From the NCBI GenBank assembly GCA_946892665.1, contig CAMPOT010000001.1, forward strand, positions 372,001 to 436,000: 64,000 nt of DNA. The letters are read 5' to 3'. Numbering within the stretch: the stretch's first letter is position 1; each line of letters begins with the position of its first letter. Source of the stretch: Chryseobacterium sp. Marseille-Q5410 (lineage in GTDB: Bacteria; Bacteroidota; Bacteroidia; Flavobacteriales; Weeksellaceae). The position numbers and the translations under genes were made by a program. The notes under the pieces are model-generated. The model saw nothing but the letters and a program-made list of their open reading frames with translations. It did no database searches and was not told where the DNA came from. Of this stretch, positions 52,104-60,408 are shown piece after piece.

Positions 52104-53350
52104 GAAAAATTATAATATTCACTATGCTTTTATTTGGTTTGACGGCGTGTGACAAAGTTAAGTTCTGGGAAGATAAGCACTCGGCAGAAGATGCAATGCA
52201 TACTTATACCTGTCCGATGCACCCGGAAGTGATTTCAGACAAACCCGGCAAATGTCCCAAATGTGGGATGGATTTGGTCCTGAAAGATGCCCCTGAAAAA
52301 AAGGAAGAGGGGATTAAACTCGACGATCTGTTGAAACCAACCAATGAATTTGTAGTGTCGGAACAGCCCGTAATAAAAGTAAAAAGAGAAAACATACCCA
52401 CCACGGTTGATGCTTTAGGGACGGTAGAATACGATACTCGACAGATTGGCAGTATTTCCTCGCGCGTTGCGGGCCGTATCGAGAAACTCTATGTGCGGTA
52501 TAAATACCAGAAAGTGTCGAAAGGGCAGCGTATTTTAGATATATACAGCCCGGAACTTTTAACCGCACAGCAAAACCTGCTCTTCGTTATTAAAAATGAC
52601 CGCTCAAACAAAACGATGATCGATGCTTCACGCCAGAAACTCCTTCTTTTGGGAATGCCGGCTTCACAGATTCAGAAAGTCATCCAGCGAGGGAAACCTG
52701 ATCTCACAATTCCGGTTTTCAGCAATTACAGCGGACACATTCAGCAGGCAGGATCGGCCGGAAGCATGGGGTCATCACCACAATCTGCACCCGCAATGGC
52801 TTCAAATACGGCAGTCACCGCTGAACTACCCCTAAAAGAGGGAATGTACCTCCAGAAAGGACAGAATATTTTCAGTGTCTACAATCCCAACAGAACCTGG
52901 GCCCAGATCAATATTTTTTCTGAAGACATTGCACTGGTCAGCAAAGGACAGTCAGTCATGATCATCCCGGAAGCCAATCCTGAAAATCGCTTCAAAGGAA
53001 CCATCGGTTTTATTGAACCGTTTTTCAGGCAGGGCAGCAAAACCGTAACGGCGCGCGTCTATTTTGATAATTCCACCGCAAAAATTCCTGTCGGAAGTCA
53101 GGTTAAAGCGGAGATTATGAGCCACAACAGAATGGCAGACTGGCTGCCGAAATCAGCGGTGGTTTCTTTAGGGATTGATAAAATCGCGTTCAAAAAAGTA
53201 GAAGGCGGTTTTATTGCCCATAAAGTTGTTACCGGCGCGGTGGTAGGCGATAAAATTCAGATCGTCAGTGGTTTGCTTCCTGAAGATGGAGTTGCCGAAA
53301 ATGCACAGTACCTGATGGACAGCGAAAGTTTCATAAAAATTAACAGATAA
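52100..53350 (+). CDS. CusB-like membrane-fusion protein with MHPxV metal-binding domain
   Basis: A 416-residue lipoprotein (lipobox LTAC, residues 14-17). Residues 33-57 hold a heavy-metal-binding domain, YTCPMHPEVISDKPGKCPKC then GMDLV. A CusB-type adaptor follows: barrel-sandwich halves SRVAGRIEKLYVRYKYQKVS and LKEGMYLQKGQNIFSVYN flanking a helical hairpin, then a beta barrel. Between them is a Ser/Met/Pro-rich insert (GSAGSMGSSPQSAPAMASNT). It links the inner-membrane pump to the channel. A second, related adaptor follows 11 bp later. Confidence 0.9.
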   Translation: MRKIIIFTMLLFGLTACDKVKFWEDKHSAEDAMHTYTCPMHPEVISDKPGKCPKCGMDLVLKDAPEKKEEGIKLDDLLKPTNEFVVSEQPVIKVKRENIPTTVDALGTVEYDTRQIGSISSRVAGRIEKLYVRYKYQKVSKGQRILDIYSPELLTAQQNLLFVIKNDRSNKTMIDASRQKLLLLGMPASQIQKVIQRGKPDLTIPVFSNYSGHIQQAGSAGSMGSSPQSAPAMASNTAVTAELPLKEGMYLQKGQNIFSVYNPNRTWAQINIFSEDIALVSKGQSVMIIPEANPENRFKGTIGFIEPFFRQGSKTVTARVYFDNSTAKIPVGSQVKAEIMSHNRMADWLPKSAVVSLGIDKIAFKKVEGGFIAHKVVTGAVVGDKIQIVSGLLPEDGVAENAQYLMDSESFIKINR

Positions 53351-53361
53351 AAATTGATAAG

Positions 53362-54567
53362 ATGAAATTCAATATTTTAATGCTTGCCTTGCTGGTTTTT
53401 CTTTACTCCTGTAAAAAGGAGGAAGATCCGCATGCCGGCCACGATATCTACTACACCTGTTCCATGCACCCGCAGGTAGTCTCCGATAAACCCGGAAAAT
53501 GCCCCATTTGTCACATGGATTTGGTGCCTGTGGAGAAGAAAAAGAATGCGGATCCTAACGAAATTGTTTTGAATGACGAGCAGGTTAAACTTGGGAATAT
53601 CAAAACAGTCGCGCTCTCTGACGGTTCCATGGCTGATAAGCTCACGCTTACCGGAACACTTAATTTTAACCAGTACCAAATGCAGGCAGTAAGTTCCAGA
53701 GTAATGGGCAGAGTTGAACGGTTGTATTATAAAAACATTGGCGATTTTGTTCCGAAGGGGGCGCCGTTGGTCGATATTTACAGTGAAGAACTCAATAATG
53801 CAAAGCAGGAATATTTGCTGGCGCTTGAAAGACGCAAGCTGTTCGTCGGTAATACTTCCATTGATTTTGATCAGTTGCTCCAAAGTTCCCGCAACAAGCT
53901 TTATTTATGGGGAATGTCCGAAGGCCAGATCAAACAGCTGGAAAGATCAGGAAAAGCCACGCCAACCACTACCGTGTTCAGCAATGCAGCCGGTTACATC
54001 ACCGATCTGAGCATTGCCGAAGGCGATTATCTTGCCGAAGGTGGCACCATCGTGAATCTGGCAGATCTTTCATCGCTTTGGGCAGAGGCGCAGGTCTATT
54101 CGTCCCAAATGGCTCTCCTTCAGAAAGACAGCAAGGTCACCGTATATATTCCCGATCTGGATAATCTGAAGATTAATGGGAAGGTTGATTTTACAAACCC
54201 GGAAATAAGCGCCTCCAGCAGGATAAATCTGGTTCGCATTTCCGTGCCCAACAAAGGAAATCTGCTGAAACCCGGCATGCCGGTATATGTTCTGGTGGAA
54301 AACAAATCCCGTGATGGTCTTTCAATGCCTGTGGATGCGGTAATCAGGGATGGCAAATCTTCCACGGTGTGGGTGAAAACCGCGAAGAACACCTTCGTCA
54401 ACAGAATGGTGGAAACGGGTCTCGAATATGAAGACAGAATAGAAATCACATCAGGAATTAAGGCGGGAGACGAAGTAGTGGTCTCCGGGGCCTACCTTCT
54501 GAACAGCGAATATATATTTAAGAAAGGGGCAGATCCCATGGCGGGTCACGATATGAGCACCATGTAA
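53362..54567 (+). CDS. Second CusB-like membrane-fusion protein with MHPxV domain
   Basis: A 401-residue lipoprotein (lipobox LYSC, residues 14-17). Residues 29-55 contain YTCSMHPQVVSDKPGKCPIC followed by HMDLVPV, the same metal-binding domain as in the previous protein. The adaptor core (SRVMGRVERLYYKNIGDFVP, GDYLAEGGTIVNLADLSSLW, VDFTNPEISASSRINLVRI) is complete. Two adaptors in one operon suggest a hetero-assembly or metal-specific exchange of adaptors. The C-terminus is Met/His-rich (MAGHDMSTM). It ends 1 bp before the next start. Confidence 0.9.
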   Translation: MKFNILMLALLVFLYSCKKEEDPHAGHDIYYTCSMHPQVVSDKPGKCPICHMDLVPVEKKKNADPNEIVLNDEQVKLGNIKTVALSDGSMADKLTLTGTLNFNQYQMQAVSSRVMGRVERLYYKNIGDFVPKGAPLVDIYSEELNNAKQEYLLALERRKLFVGNTSIDFDQLLQSSRNKLYLWGMSEGQIKQLERSGKATPTTTVFSNAAGYITDLSIAEGDYLAEGGTIVNLADLSSLWAEAQVYSSQMALLQKDSKVTVYIPDLDNLKINGKVDFTNPEISASSRINLVRISVPNKGNLLKPGMPVYVLVENKSRDGLSMPVDAVIRDGKSSTVWVKTAKNTFVNRMVETGLEYEDRIEITSGIKAGDEVVVSGAYLLNSEYIFKKGADPMAGHDMSTM

Positions 54568-54568
54568 T

Positions 54569-55030
54569 ATGAGAAAATTGAATATGATAGGCTGGCTGGC
54601 GGTGATAGTAGTGGCGGTTGTTTTAGCCATTCAGGTCATACCGGTGGAGCGTAATGTCTCCACCGTTCCGCCAGGTCAAAGTTTTCAAAAAACCGAAAAG
54701 GTGCCCGCCAACGTGGCTGCAATCCTTAAAGTTTCCTGCTATGACTGTCATTCAAATAATACCCGTTATCCCTGGTATTCGGAATTACAGCCGGGCGCGT
54801 GGTTCATGGCCCGGCATATTAAAAAAGGGAAAGAAGAACTCAACTTTGATGAGTTCGATGACTATTCAAAAAGACGAAAAAAAGCAAAAATAAAAAGCAT
54901 CATCAGCCAGATTGAAAAAGATGAAATGCCGCTTCCATCGTACCTTTGGATGCATCACGATGCAGGATTATCTCCAGCTGGAAAAGAACAGCTTCTAAAA
55001 TTTTTCCGCGCCTATGAGTATTATAAATAA
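54569..55030 (+). CDS. Haem-binding-domain protein (CxxCH)
   Basis: A 153-residue protein anchored by an N-terminal helix (IGWLAVIVVAVVLAIQVIPV). KVSCYDCHSNNTRYPWYSEL near residue 55 is the CxxCH haem-attachment site of the Haem_bd domain, followed by the helical rest with LPSYLWMHHDAGLSPAGKEQ. It starts 1 bp after the second adaptor stop and ends the efflux operon. It may oxidise Cu(I) or report redox state, a role inferred from its position only. Confidence 0.85.
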   Translation: MRKLNMIGWLAVIVVAVVLAIQVIPVERNVSTVPPGQSFQKTEKVPANVAAILKVSCYDCHSNNTRYPWYSELQPGAWFMARHIKKGKEELNFDEFDDYSKRRKKAKIKSIISQIEKDEMPLPSYLWMHHDAGLSPAGKEQLLKFFRAYEYYK

Positions 55031-55177
55031 GACAGGATATCAAAGGCACACCGATTATGCTTTTTAATTAGTCACTGATGGTTTTTCTCTGTTTATGATA
55101 AACTATAAGGCATTATTAAAATAAAAATACAGATCGTTCAGAAGAAAAAGTAACCAAAAAAAGCATTTAAAACTAAG

Positions 55178-55747
55178 ATGAAATTAAATATTAAAAATAT
55201 GGTTTGCAGCCGATGTCTCAAAGTGCTTAGGCAAGAGCTTGAACAACTGGGAATTAAGGTTTCATCAATTGAACTCGGGGTATTGGTAATCGACGAGATG
55301 GCTGGTAATCATACTGAAATCTTGGCGAAAATTGAAAGCGTTCTCCATACCAATAAATTTGAAATAATCCATAGTCCAGAGGAAGTGCTCGTCGAAAAAA
55401 TTAAACATTTTTTGCTTTGTAAAATAGAAGAGCTACCTCTCGATTCCACGGTAAACCTATCTCAAATTTTAAGCACGGAGTTCAACCATGAATATAAATC
55501 GTTAAGCAAGCTATTCTCCCACATTGAAAATATAACTGTGGAAAAATATTTTATTAAATTAAAAATAGAGAAAGTAAAAGAACTTATTCAACTCAGGCAG
55601 TACACCTTTTCAGAAATAGGGCATCTCCTGGATTACAGCAGCGTCAACCACCTATCTAGACAGTTTAAAGAGATTACCGGAGAGAGCATGACTGAGTATA
55701 AAAATGCTGAACTAGCCAATCGAAGACCCTATGATGAAATTAGTTAA
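55178..55747 (+). CDS. AraC-type regulator with N-terminal HMA-like Cys-x2-Cys domain
   Basis: A 189-residue fusion. Residues 1-65 fit a ferredoxin-like HMA fold (KLNIKNMVCSRCLKVLRQEL), with Cys-Ser-Arg-Cys at the position of the CopZ metal site. Residues 90-180 are an AraC-type HTH with both helix-turn-helix units: SKLFSHIENITVEKYFIKLK and TFSEIGHLLDYSSVNHLSRQ. The compact size and missing effector domain make it a likely one-component metal sensor. A 21-bp-periodic direct repeat lies 136 bp downstream, before the chaperone gene. Confidence 0.82.
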   Translation: MKLNIKNMVCSRCLKVLRQELEQLGIKVSSIELGVLVIDEMAGNHTEILAKIESVLHTNKFEIIHSPEEVLVEKIKHFLLCKIEELPLDSTVNLSQILSTEFNHEYKSLSKLFSHIENITVEKYFIKLKIEKVKELIQLRQYTFSEIGHLLDYSSVNHLSRQFKEITGESMTEYKNAELANRRPYDEIS

Positions 55748-56080
55748 CCTTAGAACTTAGGCGTATGAAATTATAAATAGGAAATAGTTGCGAAATAGAA
55801 ACGGCAATCACAGGGACGTTTGCGCAACTCTCGATAAACTTCAGGTATAGTTTTGATGTTACTTGGCCTTTTTTTCAAAGCGAAATTATACAGAAACTAA
55901 CGAAAATTATGCAGAACATCCGTTTAAGAAACTTGTACTTTTACAGTAGTAATTACAACCAGCTCGCTTTCAAAAAACTATTTTATTGCAACACGAGTTT
56001 GGCCAAGTAAGGCTCACAGAACTTATTGTAAAACGGATAGTCGGAAAGTAACAATATATAAAAGAATAAAATCAAACAAA
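55748..56080 (+). promoter_or_regulatory. 333-bp control region with 21-bp-periodic direct repeat
   Basis: This gap between the regulator and the CopZ-like gene contains AAATTATACAGAA (55883-55895) and AAATTATGCAGAA (55904-55916), identical at 12 of 13 positions and exactly 21 bp apart. AraC-family dimers typically bind two such direct half-sites spaced by two helical turns. TTGTA (from about 55933) and TACAA form a further inverted pair. No coding region and no strong TAnnTTTG box were recognised in the rest. Regulation of the copZ-like gene by the adjacent AraC-type protein is inferred. Confidence 0.5.
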
Positions 56081-56332
56081 ATGAAACAACAAATTGATAT
56101 AACAGGAATGTCCTGCGAAGGCTGCGTTAAAAATGTCGAAAAAGCGTTGAAAGAAATTGATGGCGTACAGAATGTAAAAGCGAGTCTGCATCCACCACGC
56201 GCAGTTATTGAAGCAGAGAAATCGATTAATACAGCGCAGTTAACGCAAGCCTTGGCGAAAGTAGGTTATAGTATTGCCGGCGCTTCCGTAGATGAGAATT
56301 TAAAAAAGTCTGGTGGCTCCTGTTGCTGTTGA
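56081..56332 (+). CDS. HMA-domain copper chaperone, CopZ-like
   Basis: An 83-residue cytosolic protein with one HMA domain. The metal loop GMSCEGCVKNVEKAL is near residue 9, and DGVQNVKASLHPPRAVIE follows with the usual strands. It ends in a Cys-Cys-Cys tail (GGSCCC), which adds three thiols to the two in the loop. Such chaperones carry Cu(I) to ATPases or storage proteins. It lies between the AraC-type regulator and the four-helix copper store. Confidence 0.92.
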   Translation: MKQQIDITGMSCEGCVKNVEKALKEIDGVQNVKASLHPPRAVIEAEKSINTAQLTQALAKVGYSIAGASVDENLKKSGGSCCC

Positions 56333-56524
56333 AAAGTATGAACTGCGCGGGCAAGTATAACGTTAGTACGATGTGAACGATAACGGTAGAAATGCTCCGC
56401 TGAAAACTAAGTGAAAGAAGCAAATAAATTTTTTAAAAAAAATCAAAGTAGCCAGCAATAGCTTGCCTGATCAAACGCACTTATGATTTTGACAGGATCA
56501 GCGCAGGAACTGCATATTTATTGA

Positions 56525-56558
56525 AAAAACCAACCTATTTATTAACATAAAAACCAAC
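56525..56558 (+). promoter_or_regulatory. Direct repeat in the leader of the copper-storage gene
   Basis: AAAAACCAAC occurs twice (56525-56534 and 56549-56558) with a 24-bp period, ending 4 bp before the start codon. The rest of the 230-bp gap upstream of this gene shows no clear promoter box. The repeat could be an operator or a leader element; its position so close to the start argues for post-transcriptional or repressor action. Confidence 0.3.
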
Positions 56559-56562
56559 AATT

Positions 56563-56904
56563 ATGACAGGTTATCACACGTACCAAAGTTGTATTGAAGC
56601 ATGTTTAAAATGTGCTGCAATATGTAATCACTGTGCTTCATCATGCACTGAGGAAGAAGATGTAAAAATGATGGCGAGATGCATTCAGTTAGACATGGAA
56701 TGCGCAGCGATCTGCTATGCCTCAGCACAGTTAATGAGCCTCGGCAGCGACAAAGCAAAAGAAATTTGCCGCATTTGTGCCGACATCTGTGAAGCATGTG
56801 CTGCAGAATGTGAAAAACATGCACAACATGGAATGGATCATTGCCGTGAATGTGCAGAAGCTTGTAGAAAATGCGCCGAAGAATGCCGGAAAATGGCAGC
56901 GTAA
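56563..56904 (+). CDS. Four-helix-bundle copper-storage protein (Csp/DUF326 type)
   Basis: A 113-residue protein with 19 cysteines spread along four predicted helices in Cys-x3-Cys and Cys-x2-Cys spacing (SCIEACLKCAAICNHCASSC, CRICADICEACAAECEKHA, HCRECAEACRKCAEECRKMA). This is the hallmark of Csp/DUF326 proteins, in which the thiols line the bundle and hold many Cu(I) ions. There is no signal peptide, so it is a cytosolic Csp3-like store. It follows the copZ-like gene. Confidence 0.93.
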   Translation: MTGYHTYQSCIEACLKCAAICNHCASSCTEEEDVKMMARCIQLDMECAAICYASAQLMSLGSDKAKEICRICADICEACAAECEKHAQHGMDHCRECAEACRKCAEECRKMAA

Positions 56905-56979
56905 TTTAAAACGGGTGGTGATTGTAATGATTGCCACTCTTTTTATCTACATCCTAACGACCAAATTAAAATCTATTAA

Positions 56980-58070
56980 ACGAAAAAATTTTTTACCCCG
57001 ACATTGGTTGTCATAATGACAATGCTATTTGGTATGGTCAGCAGTTGCGGCAATAACGATAATAGCAATACCAATAGTAGTAAAACTGACAAACCACCTT
57101 CATTGCCATCGGCTAAAGGATATGTTGCCAACGAAGCCGGAGGCAGTGTTTCAGTTATAGATCTTCAGGATAGCTTAAAAACCACAAGCATTGACTTCAG
57201 TGATAGCGCCGGAACTATGTTTATGGCCCATAATGTGCAGGTGGCCCCCAATGGAAAATCTGTTTGGGTGGCGGGAGCAGGTATGGACAGCAGTAAAACA
57301 AATTACTTAATAGTTATTGACCCAAACAGCGGTACAATAAAAGAGCGTGTGCTGTTAGGTAAAGATCTACACGTGGCCCATGTGGTTTTAGACGATCAAT
57401 CAAAGAATGCATTTGTAACCGCAGGTGAAACGAATGAAGTCATACAAGTAGATGCAACGACCTATCAAGTGGTACGGAAGTTTGATTTAGGTGCAAAACA
57501 TGCACCACATGGTTTGCGCTACGCTAATGGCAAATTGTATGTAGCCAATATGGACGGAAAAAGCATGTCTGTCATTACTGTAGCTGATGGCAAAGTAACT
57601 GATATTCCTCTTGGCGGAATAGCTCCACAGGTGGCAGTTACCCGTGATGATAAATTTATTTTCATCTCTTTATACGACACAAAAGAGGTGATACAGTATG
57701 ACCTTAAAAATGGTCAACTAAACAGAATACCATTACCTGCTACTGCTCAAGGTCCAATTCAGTTGTATGCTACCCCTGATAGTAAGTTACTGTATGTGGC
57801 TGACCAAGGAGAGTTACTCGGAAGACCGGTTTCAAACGAGATTTATGTAATAGACATACCAAACGCAAAAGTGATAAGTACCATTAAAGTTGGTAAGAAG
57901 GCTCACGGTGTAGTAGTAAGCAACGATGGTAAATCAGTTTTTGTAACAAATACTATAGATAATACCGTTTCTGTGATGATGTGGCAAGTCAAAAAGTGAT
58001 CCACACAATCCCGGTTGGCAAAGGCCCTAATGGAATAAGCTATTGGTTTGAAACTGGTGGAATGCCATAA
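56980..58070 (+). pseudogene. YncE-type beta-propeller lipoprotein, decayed start and frameshift
   Basis: A YVTN-type propeller (repeat units such as YVANEAGGSVSVIDLQDSLK, KLYVANMDGKSMSVITVADG) of about 363 residues if intact. A lipoprotein signal KKFFTPTLVVIMTMLFGMVS followed by SC can be read from ACG at 56980, where ATG would be expected; the longest frame now starts at a TTG (57004) inside the signal. Near 57977 one base is missing: the current frame ends MWQVKK, while the next frame continues DVASQKVIHTIPVGKGPNGI to SYWFETGGMP and TAA at 58070. Two lesions suggest real decay, not one sequencing error. Confidence 0.8.
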
Positions 58071-58137
58071 ACAGAATATTAAAGGAAATACACATCGGAA
58101 ACCTTTTAATTTAATCGATAAGCTAAATATATATATT

Positions 58138-59169
58138 ATGAAAAAAATAAGAGTTGCCATTAACGGATATGGTGTCATTGGCAAACGGGTTGCCGATGCA
58201 GTGCATTTGCAAGAAGATATGGAACTGGCAGGTGTATGCGATGTAATAACAGACTGGCGCATTCAAATGGCAGTATTGAAAAAATATCCCGTGTTTGCTT
58301 CCGATGACATGTTTAAAACAAAGATGAACGAAGCAGGCATAAATTCATCAGGCACGTTGAACGATCTGCTTGCATCCTCAGATATTATTGTGGATTGTAC
58401 GCCCAAAAAAATTGCGGCTCAAAATATAGAGCTTTATAAAAAACTTGGTAAAAAGTTTATCTTACAAGGAGGTGAAAAGCATGAAGCAACCGGTCATTCC
58501 TTTAGTGCCGAAAATAATTATGCAACTGCAATTAACCTTGATGCTACAAGAGTAGTTTCCTGTAACACTACTTCCATTGTAAGAACACTAACCGCACTGA
58601 AGAATGCAGGCTTGCTCTTAAAAGCAAGAGGCACTTTACTTCGTCGTGCAACCGACCCATGGGAAAGCCATTTGACCGGGATTATGAATACCCTGGTTCC
58701 CGAAAAAGATATACCCAGCCATCAGGGACCGGATGCGCAATCTGTTGACCCCTCTTTTAACGTTATCACATCGGCAGTTAAAGTGCCGGAAACGTTAAGC
58801 CATCTACATTACTGGAATGTACAGTTGACCAGAAAGGCCGATAAGGAAGAAGTTTTGGATGCGTTCAATAAATCTACCAGAATTGCAATGATTAAATACA
58901 GCGATGAGTTAGCCGCTAATAATACAGTTAAGGAATTAATGCTTGCAATAGGCCGCCCTTATGGAGATATGTATGAAGTAGCCTTGTGGCAAGACATGCT
59001 GAAAGTGGTTGGAGATGAAGTGTTCTATGCTTACCTAGTCGATAATCAGGCTATCGTAATCCCCGAAACCATTGACGCTATCCGTGCCCTAACCGGAATT
59101 GAACCAGACGCTGAAAAGTCGATACTTAAGACCAACGAAAGCCTTGGAGTTAAACAGAGTTTTTATTAG
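58138..59169 (+). CDS. Type II (archaeal-type) glyceraldehyde-3-phosphate dehydrogenase
   Basis: A 343-residue dehydrogenase of the class II/archaeal GAPDH family, distinct from the usual bacterial GapA. The N-terminal Rossmann motif is VAINGYGVIGKRVADAV and the catalytic Cys lies in RVVSCNTTSIVRTLTA near residue 140. Archaeal enzymes of this family use NADP or NAD without the bacterial S-loop. Start ATG 58138 gives the canonical MKKIRVAINGYG; a longer frame upstream runs into the decayed propeller gene. It is followed by a class I aldolase, another archaeal-style glycolytic enzyme. Confidence 0.9.
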   Translation: MKKIRVAINGYGVIGKRVADAVHLQEDMELAGVCDVITDWRIQMAVLKKYPVFASDDMFKTKMNEAGINSSGTLNDLLASSDIIVDCTPKKIAAQNIELYKKLGKKFILQGGEKHEATGHSFSAENNYATAINLDATRVVSCNTTSIVRTLTALKNAGLLLKARGTLLRRATDPWESHLTGIMNTLVPEKDIPSHQGPDAQSVDPSFNVITSAVKVPETLSHLHYWNVQLTRKADKEEVLDAFNKSTRIAMIKYSDELAANNTVKELMLAIGRPYGDMYEVALWQDMLKVVGDEVFYAYLVDNQAIVIPETIDAIRALTGIEPDAEKSILKTNESLGVKQSFY

Positions 59170-59321
59170 GAGTAAGCAAAAAGTAAATTATCAAATTAAT
59201 AAAACGGAATGTTAAGGAAAATGGTTTTGTACCCTGCAAATATTTGTAAGACGCGCACTTCCGCAAATGCCTATTTCTAAAATATATAGAAATTTAGGGA
59301 TTAAATTAAAGTTTAAAAAAA

Positions 59322-60383
59322 ATGAAAATGAACGATAACATTGCAGACTTATTAGGCAAGAAGGCCGCCTTCTATTTGGATCACGTTTGCCAAAAAATTA
59401 CAAAAGATGAACTGCTGACTCCAGGCAAATACAGTCTGAAAAAGGTCTTTGGCGATAGCAACAGAAACCCGCAGGTTCTGCGGAGTCTCGCTCAACTTTA
59501 TGGTCAGGGTAATCTTGGCGGCACGGGTTATCTGAGCATTCTTCCTGTTGATCAGGGTATTGAGCATAGTGCTGTATACTCAATTTATAAAAACCCCGAC
59601 TATTTCGACCCTGAAAACATTTTAAAACTTGCACTCGAAGCCGGCTGTAACGGTGTGGCTTCTACCTTCGGCGGGTTAGCCTTGAATGCCCGAAAATATG
59701 CGCACAGAATCCCTTTCATTGTAAAGATTAACCACAATGAATTACTGAGCTTTCCAAATAAATATGACCAAACGCTATTTGGAAAAGTTAAAAACGCCTG
59801 GGATATGGGGGCCCTTGCCATAGGAGCAACCATCTATTTTGGTTCCGAAGAAAGCGACAGACAGATCAAAGAAATTGCCGAGGCGTTTGAGCACGCCCAT
59901 CAGCTCGGTATGGCGACTATATTATGGTGCTATCTTCGAAATGAGGCATTTAAAACAGCAGATCAGGATTATCACTCCGCTGCGGATTTGACAGGACAAG
60001 CCAATCATATCGGAGTAACAATTCAAGCTGATATTATTAAACAAAAATTGCCGACAAATAATTTTGGATTCAAAAACATTAAGTTCGGTAAATACGATGA
60101 CGCGATGTATGAGGCACTAACAACTCCCCACCCGATTGACCTTTGCAGGCTGCAAGTGGCGAACTGTTACATGGGCAAAATAGGATTAATTAACTCCGGC
60201 GGCGGTTCAAAAGGCGAATCAGATCTGGTGGAGGCCATTACCACAGCAGTTATCAACAAAAGAGCGGGCGGCTCTGGACTCATCCTGGGTAGGAAGGCGT
60301 TTCAGCGACCGTTTAAAGAAGGTGTAAATCTGTTACAAATGGTACAGAATGTTTATCTCGATCATGAGATAACGGTTGCATAA
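59322..60383 (+). CDS. fbaB: Class I fructose-bisphosphate aldolase (FbaB/DhnA type)
   Basis: A 353-residue Schiff-base aldolase of the DhnA/FbaB family. Blocks visible are [35 protein letters not shown] with a Lys, [20 protein letters not shown] and [13 protein letters not shown], which together build the phosphate and Lys sites. It needs no metal, unlike the class II aldolase common in bacteria, which could matter under copper or zinc stress. It follows type II GAPDH by 152 bp and precedes the ATP-cone gene by 25 bp. Confidence 0.93.
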   Translation: MKMNDNIADLLGKKAAFYLDHVCQKITKDELLTPGKYSLKKVFGDSNRNPQVLRSLAQLYGQGNLGGTGYLSILPVDQGIEHSAVYSIYKNPDYFDPENILKLALEAGCNGVASTFGGLALNARKYAHRIPFIVKINHNELLSFPNKYDQTLFGKVKNAWDMGALAIGATIYFGSEESDRQIKEIAEAFEHAHQLGMATILWCYLRNEAFKTADQDYHSAADLTGQANHIGVTIQADIIKQKLPTNNFGFKNIKFGKYDDAMYEALTTPHPIDLCRLQVANCYMGKIGLINSGGGSKGESDLVEAITTAVINKRAGGSGLILGRKAFQRPFKEGVNLLQMVQNVYLDHEITVA

Positions 60384-60408
60384 CGTAAGTCTTAACAAAA
60401 TTTAAAAA

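Noticed and set aside
58048-58137. Thirty-codon extension before type II GAPDH
   Set aside because: It starts inside the decayed propeller tail; MKKIRVAINGYG at 58138 is the canonical GAPDH start.
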